Shown here: positions 1 through 6,670 of the stretch, in pieces | Layout of the letters: the number at the start of each line of letters is the position of its first letter | How positions within the stretch are numbered: position 1 is the first letter of the stretch | NCBI RefSeq assembly: GCF_002272015.1 | Contig: NZ_NPBY01000047.1 | Span: 1-64,000, forward strand | Reading direction: 5' to 3' | Length of the DNA: 64,000 nt | Source: Paenibacillus campinasensis | GTDB taxonomy: Bacteria > Bacillota > Bacilli > Paenibacillales > Paenibacillaceae | The notes under the pieces: generated by a model | Told to the model about the DNA's origin: nothing | The model's database searches: none | What the model saw: only the letters and a program-made list of their open reading frames with translations | Program-made: the position numbers and the translations under genes

Positions 1-86
1 TTTCTATACCGGTGCGGGGCAATTTTGCAGCTCTATTCGCTGCAATAACCCGGCCATAGGGTGCGCAGGAAGCGCAAGTGGCCGGA
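1..86. other. left-edge non-coding stretch
   Basis: This short stretch lies beyond the stop of the DUF441 gene. It holds a hairpin with arms TTGCAGC (25-31) and GCTGCAA (39-45). On the minus strand it would follow the DUF441 gene, but there is no T-run, so it is only a weak terminator candidate. No gene is seen here. Confidence 0.4.
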
Positions 87-530
87 TTACGACTTGCCAA
101 TCAGCAGCGACAGCAGCCCTGCCGCAATGAGCGGGCCGACCGGTACGCCGCGCAGCAGGGCGACGCCAAGCACCGTGCCGACCAGAAGGCCGGCGACGAC
201 GGTCGGGTTGCTGCCCATGAGGGAGGCGCCGCGCCCGCCAAGATAGGCAACGAGCATGCCGACGGCAATCGCAAGCAGCGACTTCCAGTTCAGAAATGAT
301 TCCCCGATGGTGGCCAGGCTCATCTTGCCGCTCGCCAGCGGAGCCATCACCCCAATCGTCAGGATGATGATTCCGATATTCAGTCCATGCCGCTCCAGCC
401 AGGGAAAGGCTTGGTGAAGACCGGTTACCCGGACGAGCAGCAGCACAATCATGGCGATGGCAACCGGAGCGTTGCTGCTGATGATGCCAAGTGCGGCCAG
501 TCCGAGCAGGACCAATGCGATAACATCCAT
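87..530 (-). CDS. DUF441 (YtwI-type) integral membrane protein
   Basis: Predicted 147-residue, very hydrophobic protein with about four membrane segments. Length and pattern (alternating helices, glycine-rich loops, C-terminal [16 protein letters not shown]) fit the DUF441/YtwI family, whose function is unknown. An ATG at 539 touches the AAAGGAGG ribosome site with no spacer. The in-frame ATG at 530 gives about nine bases of spacing and is the better start. It follows ypdA on the same strand with a gap of about 80 bases, so the two may be co-transcribed. Family assignment is by resemblance; biological role unknown. Confidence 0.8.
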   Translation of the reverse strand: MDVIALVLLGLAALGIISSNAPVAIAMIVLLLVRVTGLHQAFPWLERHGLNIGIIILTIGVMAPLASGKMSLATIGESFLNWKSLLAIAVGMLVAYLGGRGASLMGSNPTVVAGLLVGTVLGVALLRGVPVGPLIAAGLLSLLIGKS

Positions 531-613
531 TCGTATCATCCTCCTTTCGAATGAGGTGGTTTCTACCTCAAGCTCATTCAGGCCTGAGAGAATTGAAATG
601 ACCGCAGTTCCGA

Positions 614-1594
614 TCAGCGCCTGGAGGCGATAATATCCTCGGCGATAAGTCGGCCGTGGAAGCGGCCGGTCTCGATGAACACTTCGTTGGCGTTGCGGCC
701 GGATGCGATCACGCCGGCCACGTACAGTCCGTCCACATTGGTTTCCATCGTCTCAGGGTTCAAGCGAGGCTTGTCCATACTGTCGTCCAGTTCAACCCCG
801 GAGGCTGTCAGCAGCTGCCGGTCCGGGCGGAAGCCGGTTAATGCCAGCACGAAGTCATTGTCGATCTTCTTCGTTTCTCCGCTGGCAGAGGTGATCGTAA
901 TGGTGTTCTGCTCGATCTGGGTTACCCGGGATTCCAAATGAAGCTGGATGCGCCCTTTTTGCACCATGCTTTCAAACAGCGGGCGCACCCACGGCTTGAT
1001 GTTGTCTGATACGGCGCTGCCGCGGTACACCATCGTAATGTCTGCCCCGACACGAATCAGCTCCATGGCAGCGTCTACCGCGGAGTTGCTGCCGCCGATA
1101 ATGGCTGTTCTCATTCCTGCATACGGATGCGCTTCGCGGAAATAATGCGTAACCTTGTCCAAATCCTCGCCCGGAATGCCAATATAATTTGGATGATCAA
1201 AATAGCCGGTGGCGATGACGACATGCTTCGCTTGGCGGACGGATTCCTCCCCGCTGCGTTTGCGTGTCTTCACTTGGAAGCTGCCGTCCGGCTGCTTCTC
1301 AACCGCTAGCGCCTCTTCATAAGCCGAGATTCTGAGATTATAATGAGCCGCGACCCGGCGGTAATAGGCCAGTGCTTCATGCCGATACGGTTTGTCATTG
1401 GATATGGCAAAAGGAATATCTCCGATCTCGAGCATTTCTGCCGTACTGAAAAATTGCATATGTGTAGGATACAGGTAGATGGAATGAACGACATTATGCT
1501 TGTCGATCAGCTCCACGTCAAGACCGCGCCGGCCGCATTCGATGGCCGCCGCAAGCCCGCACGGTCCTGCGCCGATGATGAGTACATCTAACAT
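614..1594 (-). CDS. ypdA: YpdA family bacillithiol-disulfide reductase (putative)
   Basis: A 326-residue cytoplasmic FAD/NAD(P)-dependent oxidoreductase. The N-terminus carries the dinucleotide motif GAGPCG (residues 8-13); its cysteine, residue 12, matches the YpdA active-site Cys. A second nucleotide motif, [12 protein letters not shown], lies near residue 165, and the C-terminal FAD-contacting part reads [18 protein letters not shown]. In Firmicutes YpdA recycles oxidised bacillithiol to the thiol with NADPH, supporting BrxA/BrxB in reversing protein S-bacillithiolation. Unlike thioredoxin reductases it lacks a CxxC pair. The start has AAGGAGG seven bases upstream. Role is inferred from the family. 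Confidence 0.88.
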   Translation of the reverse strand: MLDVLIIGAGPCGLAAAIECGRRGLDVELIDKHNVVHSIYLYPTHMQFFSTAEMLEIGDIPFAISNDKPYRHEALAYYRRVAAHYNLRISAYEEALAVEKQPDGSFQVKTRKRSGEESVRQAKHVVIATGYFDHPNYIGIPGEDLDKVTHYFREAHPYAGMRTAIIGGSNSAVDAAMELIRVGADITMVYRGSAVSDNIKPWVRPLFESMVQKGRIQLHLESRVTQIEQNTITITSASGETKKIDNDFVLALTGFRPDRQLLTASGVELDDSMDKPRLNPETMETNVDGLYVAGVIASGRNANEVFIETGRFHGRLIAEDIIASRR

Positions 1595-1714
1595 GGGTGA
1601 ACCTCCTTATGTAAATAGCTTAGGCGAGATCAATCAGCATATTCATCCTACAGCAATTGACGGCATAAATCCAGAATGAGGCCGGATTTTTCATAGGTCT
1701 TGTAGGAGGGGGTG

Positions 1715-1770
1715 TTGACTTTGGTTTAATAATTAGATTAATATCTAATTAGATGATTGTATAATTAGAT
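1715..1770. promoter_or_regulatory. AT-rich palindromic operator/promoter between ypdA and the ArsR-type gene
   Basis: A perfect inverted repeat, AATTAGAT-TAAT-ATCTAATT, covers 1731-1750. Further direct TTAGAT half-sites start at 1749 and 1766. A TATAAT box at 1760-1765 sits next to the repeat and a TTGACT lies at 1715-1720. The arrangement is that of a promoter covered by the operator of a dimeric winged-helix repressor, most simply the ArsR-type protein encoded just downstream, and it could also affect divergent ypdA. Repeats are seen; the binding protein is inferred. Confidence 0.55.
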
Positions 1771-1988
1771 TGGTATTAAATGATGGGCCTAATAACAGGT
1801 GAGAAACGAAGGAGATGCGGAGACGGGAGAAGCAGAGCGCATGCCTCTTGTCCCTGGATATCAACCGCCAGAGACGGTGAATGAAGAAATCCGGGGCAGA
1901 GCGATCGGAGTGTCCTCTCCATCCTGCCTTATTGTGCCGTTATCCTTTCCATATCATTCTGGTCATTCTGGGCAGAAGGAGCAAGGAG

Positions 1989-2585
1989 ATGCAGCTGGAT
2001 AAAATCGTAAATGTACATAAAGTGCTTGGAGATCCGAACCGGATGCGGATATTGATGATGCTCAGCGGAGGGGAGATGAACGGACAGATGCTGGCGCAGC
2101 GCCTGCATCTGTCGCAGCCGACAGTGACCTTCCACGCTTCCAAGTTGAGGGAGGCGGGGCTTGTCCGGGAGCGGAGGGACAAGAACCATGTTTATTTTTC
2201 GCTCCAGCCCGAGTATATAAAGGAAGTGTTTGATGCGTCGCTGTCGTTTATTTTTAACAAAGGAGGTGAGTCGTCTATGTCAGTGGCCACGAATGAGACG
2301 TTTAAGGCGTCGGTGCTGAAAAATTTCTTTGGCAAGGATGGCAGGCTTCGCTCGATTCCGGCCCAATATAAGAAGAAGCTGGTGGTGCTTGAATTTATGG
2401 TGGAACAGTTGTCTCCGGGGCAACCATACAGCGAGAAGGAAATCAATGAATTTATTAAGCAATTCCATGAGGATTATGCTACGATCCGCCGTGAATTTAT
2501 TATGCATGAGTATATGTACAGGGAGAACGGCATTTATGTGCGGAACCCGCGCGAGATGTGGACGAAATGGGAAGAAGTGCATTAA
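1989..2585 (+). CDS. ArsR-family regulator with C-terminal DUF2087 domain
   Basis: A 198-residue protein. Residues 1-85 form an ArsR-type winged helix (LGDPNRMRILMML, then recognition helix LSQPTVTFHASKLREAGLV). Residues about 105-190 match DUF2087, a helical domain often fused to this kind of wHTH. No metal-binding cysteine cluster is seen, so metal sensing is not supported. ATG 1989 is chosen because AGAAGGAG lies six bases upstream and the domain starts directly after it; longer in-frame extensions have no ribosome site. An inverted repeat upstream suggests autoregulation. Ligand and targets unknown. Confidence 0.8.
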   Translation: MQLDKIVNVHKVLGDPNRMRILMMLSGGEMNGQMLAQRLHLSQPTVTFHASKLREAGLVRERRDKNHVYFSLQPEYIKEVFDASLSFIFNKGGESSMSVATNETFKASVLKNFFGKDGRLRSIPAQYKKKLVVLEFMVEQLSPGQPYSEKEINEFIKQFHEDYATIRREFIMHEYMYRENGIYVRNPREMWTKWEEVH

Positions 2586-2595
2586 GCGAATGAGA

Positions 2596-2628
2596 AAACC
2601 GCCTGCGGTCAAGACCGTCAGGCGGTTT
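2596..2628. terminator. terminator between convergent genes
   Basis: Arms AAACCGCCTG (2596-2605) and CAGGCGGTTT (2619-2628) pair perfectly, with an inner CGGTC/GACCG extension. The hairpin lies between the ArsR-type gene and the convergent azoreductase gene, so it probably serves both. The following T-run is poor. Confidence 0.65.
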
Positions 2629-2674
2629 GGGTTTACATCGGAGTCTGTGCTTATTCACAAGCCGGGAGCTTATA

Positions 2675-3301
2675 TTAGAAGCCTGCAGCTGTTTTTCTTA
2701 CAAGCTCAAGACCGGATTGGACAATGTTCTCTGCTTCAGCAGGAAGCTGGTTGTGACCTTCGATGACGATGGTCTCGATGTCTTGCACGCCCCAGAAACG
2801 AAGGGAGTTGGTGATGAAGTTAACAGCCATTTCCGCTGCAGCCATTGGGCCTTCGGAATATACGCCGCCGCGGGCGTTCAGGAGAACGACCTTTTTGTCC
2901 GTTACGAGACCGACAGGGCCCTCAGCTGTATACTTGAACGTTCTGCCTGCTTGGTTCAGGTAATCCACATAGGTATGAAGGACGGCAGGAACAGTCATGT
3001 TCCACAGCGGGAAAGCAAATACGACTTTATCGGCAGCCAGGAATTGGTCCAGATATTTATTTACAGTGTCTGCAGCCGCTTGCTCTTCCGCAGTCAACGC
3101 AATGCCGTTAGCCGCTTTATAAAGGCCGACAATTGCATTGTTGTCATAGTAAGGAAGATTCTCCGCGAACAGGTCCAGCTCCGTAATGCTGTCTTGCGGA
3201 TGGTTCTGCTTGTAAGTTTCTACAAACTCATGATACATTTTCACACTGACCGATTGATCAATGCTGCGGTTGTTGGCTTTGATGAATAGTACGTTAGACA
3301 T
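2675..3301 (-). CDS. azoR: FMN-dependent NADH-azoreductase
   Basis: A 208-residue flavodoxin-fold quinone/azo reductase of the AzoR/AcpD family. It begins MSNVLFIKANNRSIDQSVS, matching the FMN phosphate-binding strand and loop, then FAFPLWNMTVPAVLHTYVDYL near residues 95-115, the conserved substrate/FMN region, and NARGG near 145. Such enzymes reduce quinones and azo compounds with NADH and protect against electrophile stress in the cytoplasm. ATG 3301 is chosen over longer in-frame codons because AAGGAG precedes it and the fold begins there. The gene stands alone. A palindrome upstream (3337-3348) suggests repression by a MarR/HxlR-type regulator. Confidence 0.9.
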   Translation of the reverse strand: MSNVLFIKANNRSIDQSVSVKMYHEFVETYKQNHPQDSITELDLFAENLPYYDNNAIVGLYKAANGIALTAEEQAAADTVNKYLDQFLAADKVVFAFPLWNMTVPAVLHTYVDYLNQAGRTFKYTAEGPVGLVTDKKVVLLNARGGVYSEGPMAAAEMAVNFITNSLRFWGVQDIETIVIEGHNQLPAEAENIVQSGLELVRKTAAGF

Positions 3302-3336
3302 AAATAGGTAACTCTCCTTAAGAAGTATTGTGATTA

Positions 3337-3348
3337 ACTTTACAAAGT
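3337..3348. promoter_or_regulatory. palindrome upstream of azoreductase
   Basis: ACTTT-AC-AAAGT, a 12-base inverted repeat about 35 bases upstream of the azoreductase start, inside an AT-rich promoter-like stretch with TATA motifs. Bacillus azoreductase genes are controlled by thiol- or quinone-sensing HxlR/MarR repressors. No such regulator gene is adjacent, so assignment is only by analogy. Confidence 0.4.
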
Positions 3349-3383
3349 ATAGTATATATCCTTTCTCCTGTTTGTCAACCGCA

Positions 3384-4226
3384 TCATTGTACAATCGTAA
3401 TATTGCCGGAGTAGGTTTCCACTGTAATCGTATCGGTCGTTTCCTTCGGTGAATCAGGTGCCTTTACGTTGCCGGAATCAGTTTTTAGATCATAGAACCC
3501 TCGGAAGGTGGAAGCCGGTTGTACCGAAATATTGCCTGATCTTCCCTGAATGTTGACGGGGAAGTTGTCGCGCATGACCAGATTGATGGAGCCGGAATAC
3601 GATTCAATGTTTACCGGACCGCTGACTTGATCAAGCTTCACATTTCCGGAGCGGCTCAGCAGCTCGATGGGAGCCTCGATGTCGGAAGCTACAATGTTGC
3701 CGGAGGATAGATCCATGTGGAGCTGATCTGCTGTTATGTTGGCCAGTGTAATATTGCCGGATCCGACAGAGATGTCAATGCGCTTGGATGCGGCGTTATT
3801 TAATTTGATATTATTGGCATGAGAGGAGATCGTAAATTCCTCAAGACGGCTCTGGTCCGGGAGCACGACGTCAATTGTGCCCTTGGGCGTACGGATATCG
3901 GCAGCCATAATTTGTGGTCTCATCGGAGACATAATGTCCATATCCAATACGGAGCCTGAAAGCTCCAACCCTTCGAGCGCCTCAACCAGCTCAGGAGGAA
4001 TGAGTCCTTCGAACCGGATGTAGCCGCTGCTGCTTTCACCGGCACGGACGGAAATGTTCATGTTGATGCCGCTTTTAATATCGAGTGATACTAACTGATC
4101 TTCCTTCAGTTCCCACTCGCGGGTATAGTTCATATATTCCGGGCCGAACTTGAACTTGTTAACTGCCATGCCCGCGAAACCGACAGCGATAAGTAGGACT
4201 GCCAGGATCTTCATCTTTTTGTTCAT
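3384..4226 (-). CDS. DUF4097 family beta-strand repeat envelope protein
   Basis: A 280-residue protein with one N-terminal membrane segment (LAVLLIAVGFAGMAV, residues 6-20) and an extracytoplasmic beta-repeat body. Short SGN/SGS motifs recur every 20-25 residues (SSGN, RSGN, YSGS, RSGN, DSGN, YSGN), typical of DUF4097 (LiaG-like) beta-solenoids. ATG 4226 overlaps the upstream DUF1700 stop by four bases (ATGA), so translation is coupled; a longer reading frame would run through DUF1700 in another frame and is rejected. The PadR-DUF1700-DUF4097 arrangement is common in Bacillales and thought to monitor or respond to the cell envelope. The precise function is unknown. Confidence 0.85.
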   Translation of the reverse strand: MNKKMKILAVLLIAVGFAGMAVNKFKFGPEYMNYTREWELKEDQLVSLDIKSGINMNISVRAGESSSGYIRFEGLIPPELVEALEGLELSGSVLDMDIMSPMRPQIMAADIRTPKGTIDVVLPDQSRLEEFTISSHANNIKLNNAASKRIDISVGSGNITLANITADQLHMDLSSGNIVASDIEAPIELLSRSGNVKLDQVSGPVNIESYSGSINLVMRDNFPVNIQGRSGNISVQPASTFRGFYDLKTDSGNVKAPDSPKETTDTITVETYSGNITIVQ

Positions 4227-4771
4227 TGGTGTGTTCTCCCTTTCATCACGCGCGTATTCCAGTTTGAATAGCCGCGGGTAAGCTTGGTCAGCGCGGAAAA
4301 AATGAGCCGCGATGCCTGCCACAGAAATAGGCCGAATCCGACGAGCGCGATGCTCAGAAACAGCTTGGCGGGATAGAAGCTGTCTTGAAGTATATAATCC
4401 ACGACGACCAGGGCAGGGCTTATGACAGCGGCGGCTGCGCTTAAAGCGACGCCTCCGCCGGTGATCCACAGAGCGGCCAGGAGCGGATAGGCTATCAGCC
4501 CGAACAAGGCCAGGCCGGTTGCAATGAATGCTTTAGCCACGGTGTTCCGTTCGTTGGCAGGCGGTGCCTGAAGCGGGTGTAGATCTCCAAGCGCCTCGCG
4601 CGCGATTACGAATGGGTCCCCAAGCTCCTCGGCAATCTCCTTCTCCGTGCGGCCGTTCTGAAGCCCGAAGGCAAAATGGGCTTCCATATCCTGAATGAAC
4701 TCTCGCCGTTCATCCGCAGGTAGAATGGCAAGCCTTGATTCCAAAATGGAGATAAACTGTTTTTTTGTCAT
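4223..4771 (-). CDS. DUF1700 / HAAS-domain membrane protein
   Basis: A 182-residue protein. Its first about 75 residues form the helical HAAS domain (ERREFIQDMEAHFAFGLQNG, then AEELGDPFVIAREAL), followed by three or four hydrophobic helices. HAAS proteins are nearly always encoded directly after a PadR regulator, as here, and are believed to interact with it. The start overlaps the PadR reading frame end so closely that its ribosome site (GGAAGGAAA) lies in the PadR 3' end. It is the middle gene of a three-gene coupled operon. Family is clear; function is not established. Confidence 0.87.
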   Translation of the reverse strand: MTKKQFISILESRLAILPADERREFIQDMEAHFAFGLQNGRTEKEIAEELGDPFVIAREALGDLHPLQAPPANERNTVAKAFIATGLALFGLIAYPLLAALWITGGGVALSAAAAVISPALVVVDYILQDSFYPAKLFLSIALVGFGLFLWQASRLIFSALTKLTRGYSNWNTRVMKGRTHQ

Positions 4772-4772
4772 A

Positions 4773-5093
4773 TTAATTTCCTTCCTCTATCAAATTGGTG
4801 ACATTGCGTACGAATGCCGACCATTCCTTCACCATCTCCTGCATGTAAATGATCCCGCTTTCGGTTAGCCGATAATACTTGCGTGGCGGCCCCTCCGTGG
4901 ACTCGCGTAAATAGGTTGTGCAGTAGCCCTCCTTGACCAGCCTGCGCAGAAGGGGGTACAGGGCGCCTTCGGCCACCTCGATATGCCTGGACACGGACTG
5001 GGCCAATTCGTAACCATATTGATCCTTGCGGTGAATCAATACGAGAACGCACAGCTCCAGAACGCCTTTTTTAAATTGAATATTGACATCCAT
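4773..5093 (-). CDS. PadR family transcriptional regulator
   Basis: A 106-residue PadR-type winged-helix protein (LELCVLVLIHRKDQYGYEL, then VAEGALYPLLRRLVKEGYC and PPRKYYRLTESG). The YGYEL and LYPLLRRL signatures are diagnostic. It heads a coupled operon with DUF1700 and DUF4097 and probably represses that operon, releasing it under envelope stress or an effector. Two palindromes sharing a TCAGTA core lie just upstream (5134-5146, 5159-5172) and are good autoregulatory operators. The ribosome site is AAAGGGG, about eleven bases before ATG. Confidence 0.9.
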   Translation of the reverse strand: MDVNIQFKKGVLELCVLVLIHRKDQYGYELAQSVSRHIEVAEGALYPLLRRLVKEGYCTTYLRESTEGPPRKYYRLTESGIIYMQEMVKEWSAFVRNVTNLIEEGN

Positions 5094-5133
5094 GGGTCAT
5101 GGCCCCTTTTCAACTCATTGGTAGTAATTAATA

Positions 5134-5172
5134 ATCAGTAGCTGATAATAAATATATCATTCAGTACTGAAT
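5134..5172. promoter_or_regulatory. paired PadR-type operators
   Basis: Two inverted repeats precede the PadR gene: ATCAG-TAG-CTGAT at 5134-5146 and the perfect ATTCAGTACTGAAT at 5159-5172. They share the TCAGTA core and flank TATA-like minus-strand -10 candidates, so a dimer bound there would cover the promoter. PadR regulators are usually autorepressors. The repeats are visible; PadR binding is inferred. Confidence 0.6.
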
Positions 5173-5545
5173 AATGCAATGTACTAGTTATAAAAACGAT
5201 TCAGAATGGAGACGTGCCGCATCATTTCGGCGTTTGAACGCGTCAATACGAGGTTAATAGAATTTACAGAACATTCGTGAACAGGGTTCATTTTCCAATT
5301 CCCAATGAAAGGATGGGCAGCATGTCGATCGATCGGTTTATCGTCAGGAAACTGGAAACATGCCGGGAGTTAACGACAAGGAGTAATCTCGTCAAATTGC
5401 TGCAGATTCGGATTGCTAAAGTATGGGAGGCGGAGGAGAGGAGCCGGAAAGGTTAAATGACAGTGGTACGATTATATCAATGGTCCGCTCATTCCCCGTA
5501 GCGGGTACTTTGCTTGAAGCGAAGCACGGGTTCGGGTATGAGCCC
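5173..5545. other. gene-poor gap with one small ORF candidate
   Basis: Between the PadR promoter and the terminator at 5545 I see no convincing gene except the 44-codon frame at 5322-5456. No tRNA-like, riboswitch-like or repeated element was recognised. Confidence 0.4.
5322..5456 (+). CDS. possible 44-residue small protein
   Basis: ATG at 5322 opens a 44-codon frame with a basic, helical product (starts MSIDRFIVRKLETCREL, ends EERSRKG). A modest ribosome site, GAAAGGA, lies upstream. Its size and helical character loosely recall Spo0E-like or other small regulatory peptides, but the Spo0E signature SQELD is absent. It may be a chance frame. Confidence 0.25.
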   Translation: MSIDRFIVRKLETCRELTTRSNLVKLLQIRIAKVWEAEERSRKG

Positions 5546-5582
5546 AAAAAAAGGGCTATCCCTCTTTAGAAGAGGGATAGCG
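5545..5582 (-). terminator. strong intrinsic terminator overlapping the stop codon
   Basis: A perfect 12-base-pair stem: GCTATCCCTCTT (5555-5566), loop TAG, AAGAGGGATAGC (5570-5581). On the minus strand it is followed by CCC and seven Ts (5546-5552 complement). The hairpin contains the last codons and the stop (5566-5568) of the 82-residue minus-strand gene, so it terminates that transcript. Confidence 0.85.
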
Positions 5583-5814
5583 CAAGGGAATCATTTTCAC
5601 TTTTGCTGTGGAGAATAGCCTCGGAGCCCTCGATTTCAATGCTGATCAGGGAGTTGAGGCATTTTTTCAGCGCTTTTTTACCATTGTGAATTTTATGATC
5701 AAGTGCGCTGCTCAACAATTTTAACACCTTTTGTACCGGTTGCTTGCTATCTGTCGTAAAATAGACAGGGACCGGCTTGTTTTGAAACATGATCAACGTT
5801 CTCATTATAATCAC
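5566..5814 (-). CDS. small hypothetical protein
   Basis: An 82-residue frame beginning MIIMRTLIMFQNKPVPVYFTT and ending inside a strong terminator, which supports a real transcript. A second in-frame ATG lies three codons in and may be the true start. The product is lysine-rich in the middle (HNGKKALKKCLNSL) with no membrane segment, signal peptide or recognised domain. It stands alone upstream of the T7SS locus on the opposite strand. Function unknown. Confidence 0.6.
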   Translation of the reverse strand: MIIMRTLIMFQNKPVPVYFTTDSKQPVQKVLKLLSSALDHKIHNGKKALKKCLNSLISIEIEGSEAILHSKSENDSLALSLF

Positions 5815-6048
5815 CTCACGAAAGTTATTTCATGATATTTGCATTATAAAGGGCCAATCTTAAAATAACCTTAAATTCAGAATATTAATCAGCAGCTATT
5901 TTGCAAGATTGACAGATTTGTGAACGCAGGCAGGAACCGGGATTCAGCTCGATTCGATGGGAGATGGCTTGCTCTTGAATCTTGCAATTGAGACTCAAGT
6001 ATCATATCTTTCATATGGAGTGATAGTACATAGGAAATATGACACAAA

Positions 6049-6093
6049 TTGACAGGGTCAGATCTGGAATGATATAGTTACAATAATGTAACT
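6049..6093 (+). promoter_or_regulatory. sigma-A promoter with overlapping operator, T7SS locus
   Basis: TTGACA (6049-6054), an 18-base spacer and TATAGT (6073-6078) form a good sigma-A promoter. A palindrome AGTTACA-ATAA-TGTAACT (6076-6093) overlaps the end of the -10 box and the expected start site, a classic repressor position. It would give a leader of about 190 bases before the first T7SS gene. Confidence 0.55.
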
Positions 6094-6217
6094 TTTTAAA
6101 AAGGATAAATGGAGGGAAAGTTTCTTCCTTAATGAACAAGAGCTAGTAGGGATAGAAACGACGAAATTTTCCGGAAAATCCCATAAAAATTGCCGAATTA
6201 AGACTTTGGACATATGT

Positions 6218-6247
6218 TTGGACTTTCGTAATGGAATAAACTATGAT
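6218..6247 (+). promoter_or_regulatory. second promoter candidate, T7SS locus
   Basis: TTGGAC (6218-6223), an 18-base spacer and TATGAT (6242-6247) lie 30 bases before the yukD-like start, which has AGGAGGG at 6261-6267. It is a reasonable sigma-A promoter but weaker than the upstream one; either or both may be used. Confidence 0.4.
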
Positions 6248-6276
6248 TACGATGATTTCAGGAGGGCGAGCTCACG

Positions 6277-6588
6277 ATGATACTCACCGTGATCAGCGGA
6301 CGTAATGAACGAGATTGGTTTGATATTGAAGTGCCTGACCATTGCCAGGTCGGAGAATTGATCGAATTGCTGGGATTGCGGCTCTATCAAAGTGCATCTC
6401 AAGAAGGAATTCAATATATATTGGAAGGGAAATTTCCGGAAGGTCTGTGGTTTAAGGTCGAGGAGGGGGCGAGCCTCGCGGAAGCAGGACTGAGGGAAGG
6501 CACCTGTATCCGGTTACAGCGGGCGTTCTCCACAACGGAAGAGGAAGCGCCGATCTACGGCAGAAGATCGCTGTTTCAGGAAACTTGA
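6277..6588 (+). CDS. yukD: YukD/EsaB-like ubiquitin-fold T7SS protein
   Basis: A 103-residue protein beginning MILTVISGRNERDWFDIEVP, a beta-grasp start, with LRLYQSASQEGIQYILEGKFPEGLWF and ending in GTCIRLQRA, as in the YukD/EsaB ubiquitin-like family. YukD/EsaB is a small cytoplasmic accessory of Firmicute T7SS; in actinobacteria the same fold is the N-terminal domain of the pore protein EccD. The tail after residue 87 is an extra extension. First gene of the locus, 82 bases before essC, with a strong ribosome site (AGGAGGG, nine bases before ATG). Sequence is divergent, so assignment leans partly on context. Confidence 0.78.
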   Translation: MILTVISGRNERDWFDIEVPDHCQVGELIELLGLRLYQSASQEGIQYILEGKFPEGLWFKVEEGASLAEAGLREGTCIRLQRAFSTTEEEAPIYGRRSLFQET

Positions 6589-6670
6589 GTTTGGGTATAT
6601 AACCCTTTGATTTCCATTGAATCGATCGCCTGCATATTTCAGATGCTCTGGATTAGGGGGAAATGAGAAT

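Larger units (their letters stand above)
5815..6276. other. 460-base intergenic region ahead of the T7SS locus
   Basis: No gene is seen. The region is AT-rich and holds a promoter with an overlapping palindrome (6049-6093), a second 14-base perfect palindrome ATTTTCCGGAAAAT (6166-6179) and a second promoter candidate near 6218-6247. The length and number of palindromes suggest the locus is tightly controlled. Confidence 0.55.

Noticed and set aside
1799..2002. 67-codon frame upstream of the ArsR-type gene
   Set aside because: Overlaps the true start region in another frame, weak ribosome site, no plausible protein features.
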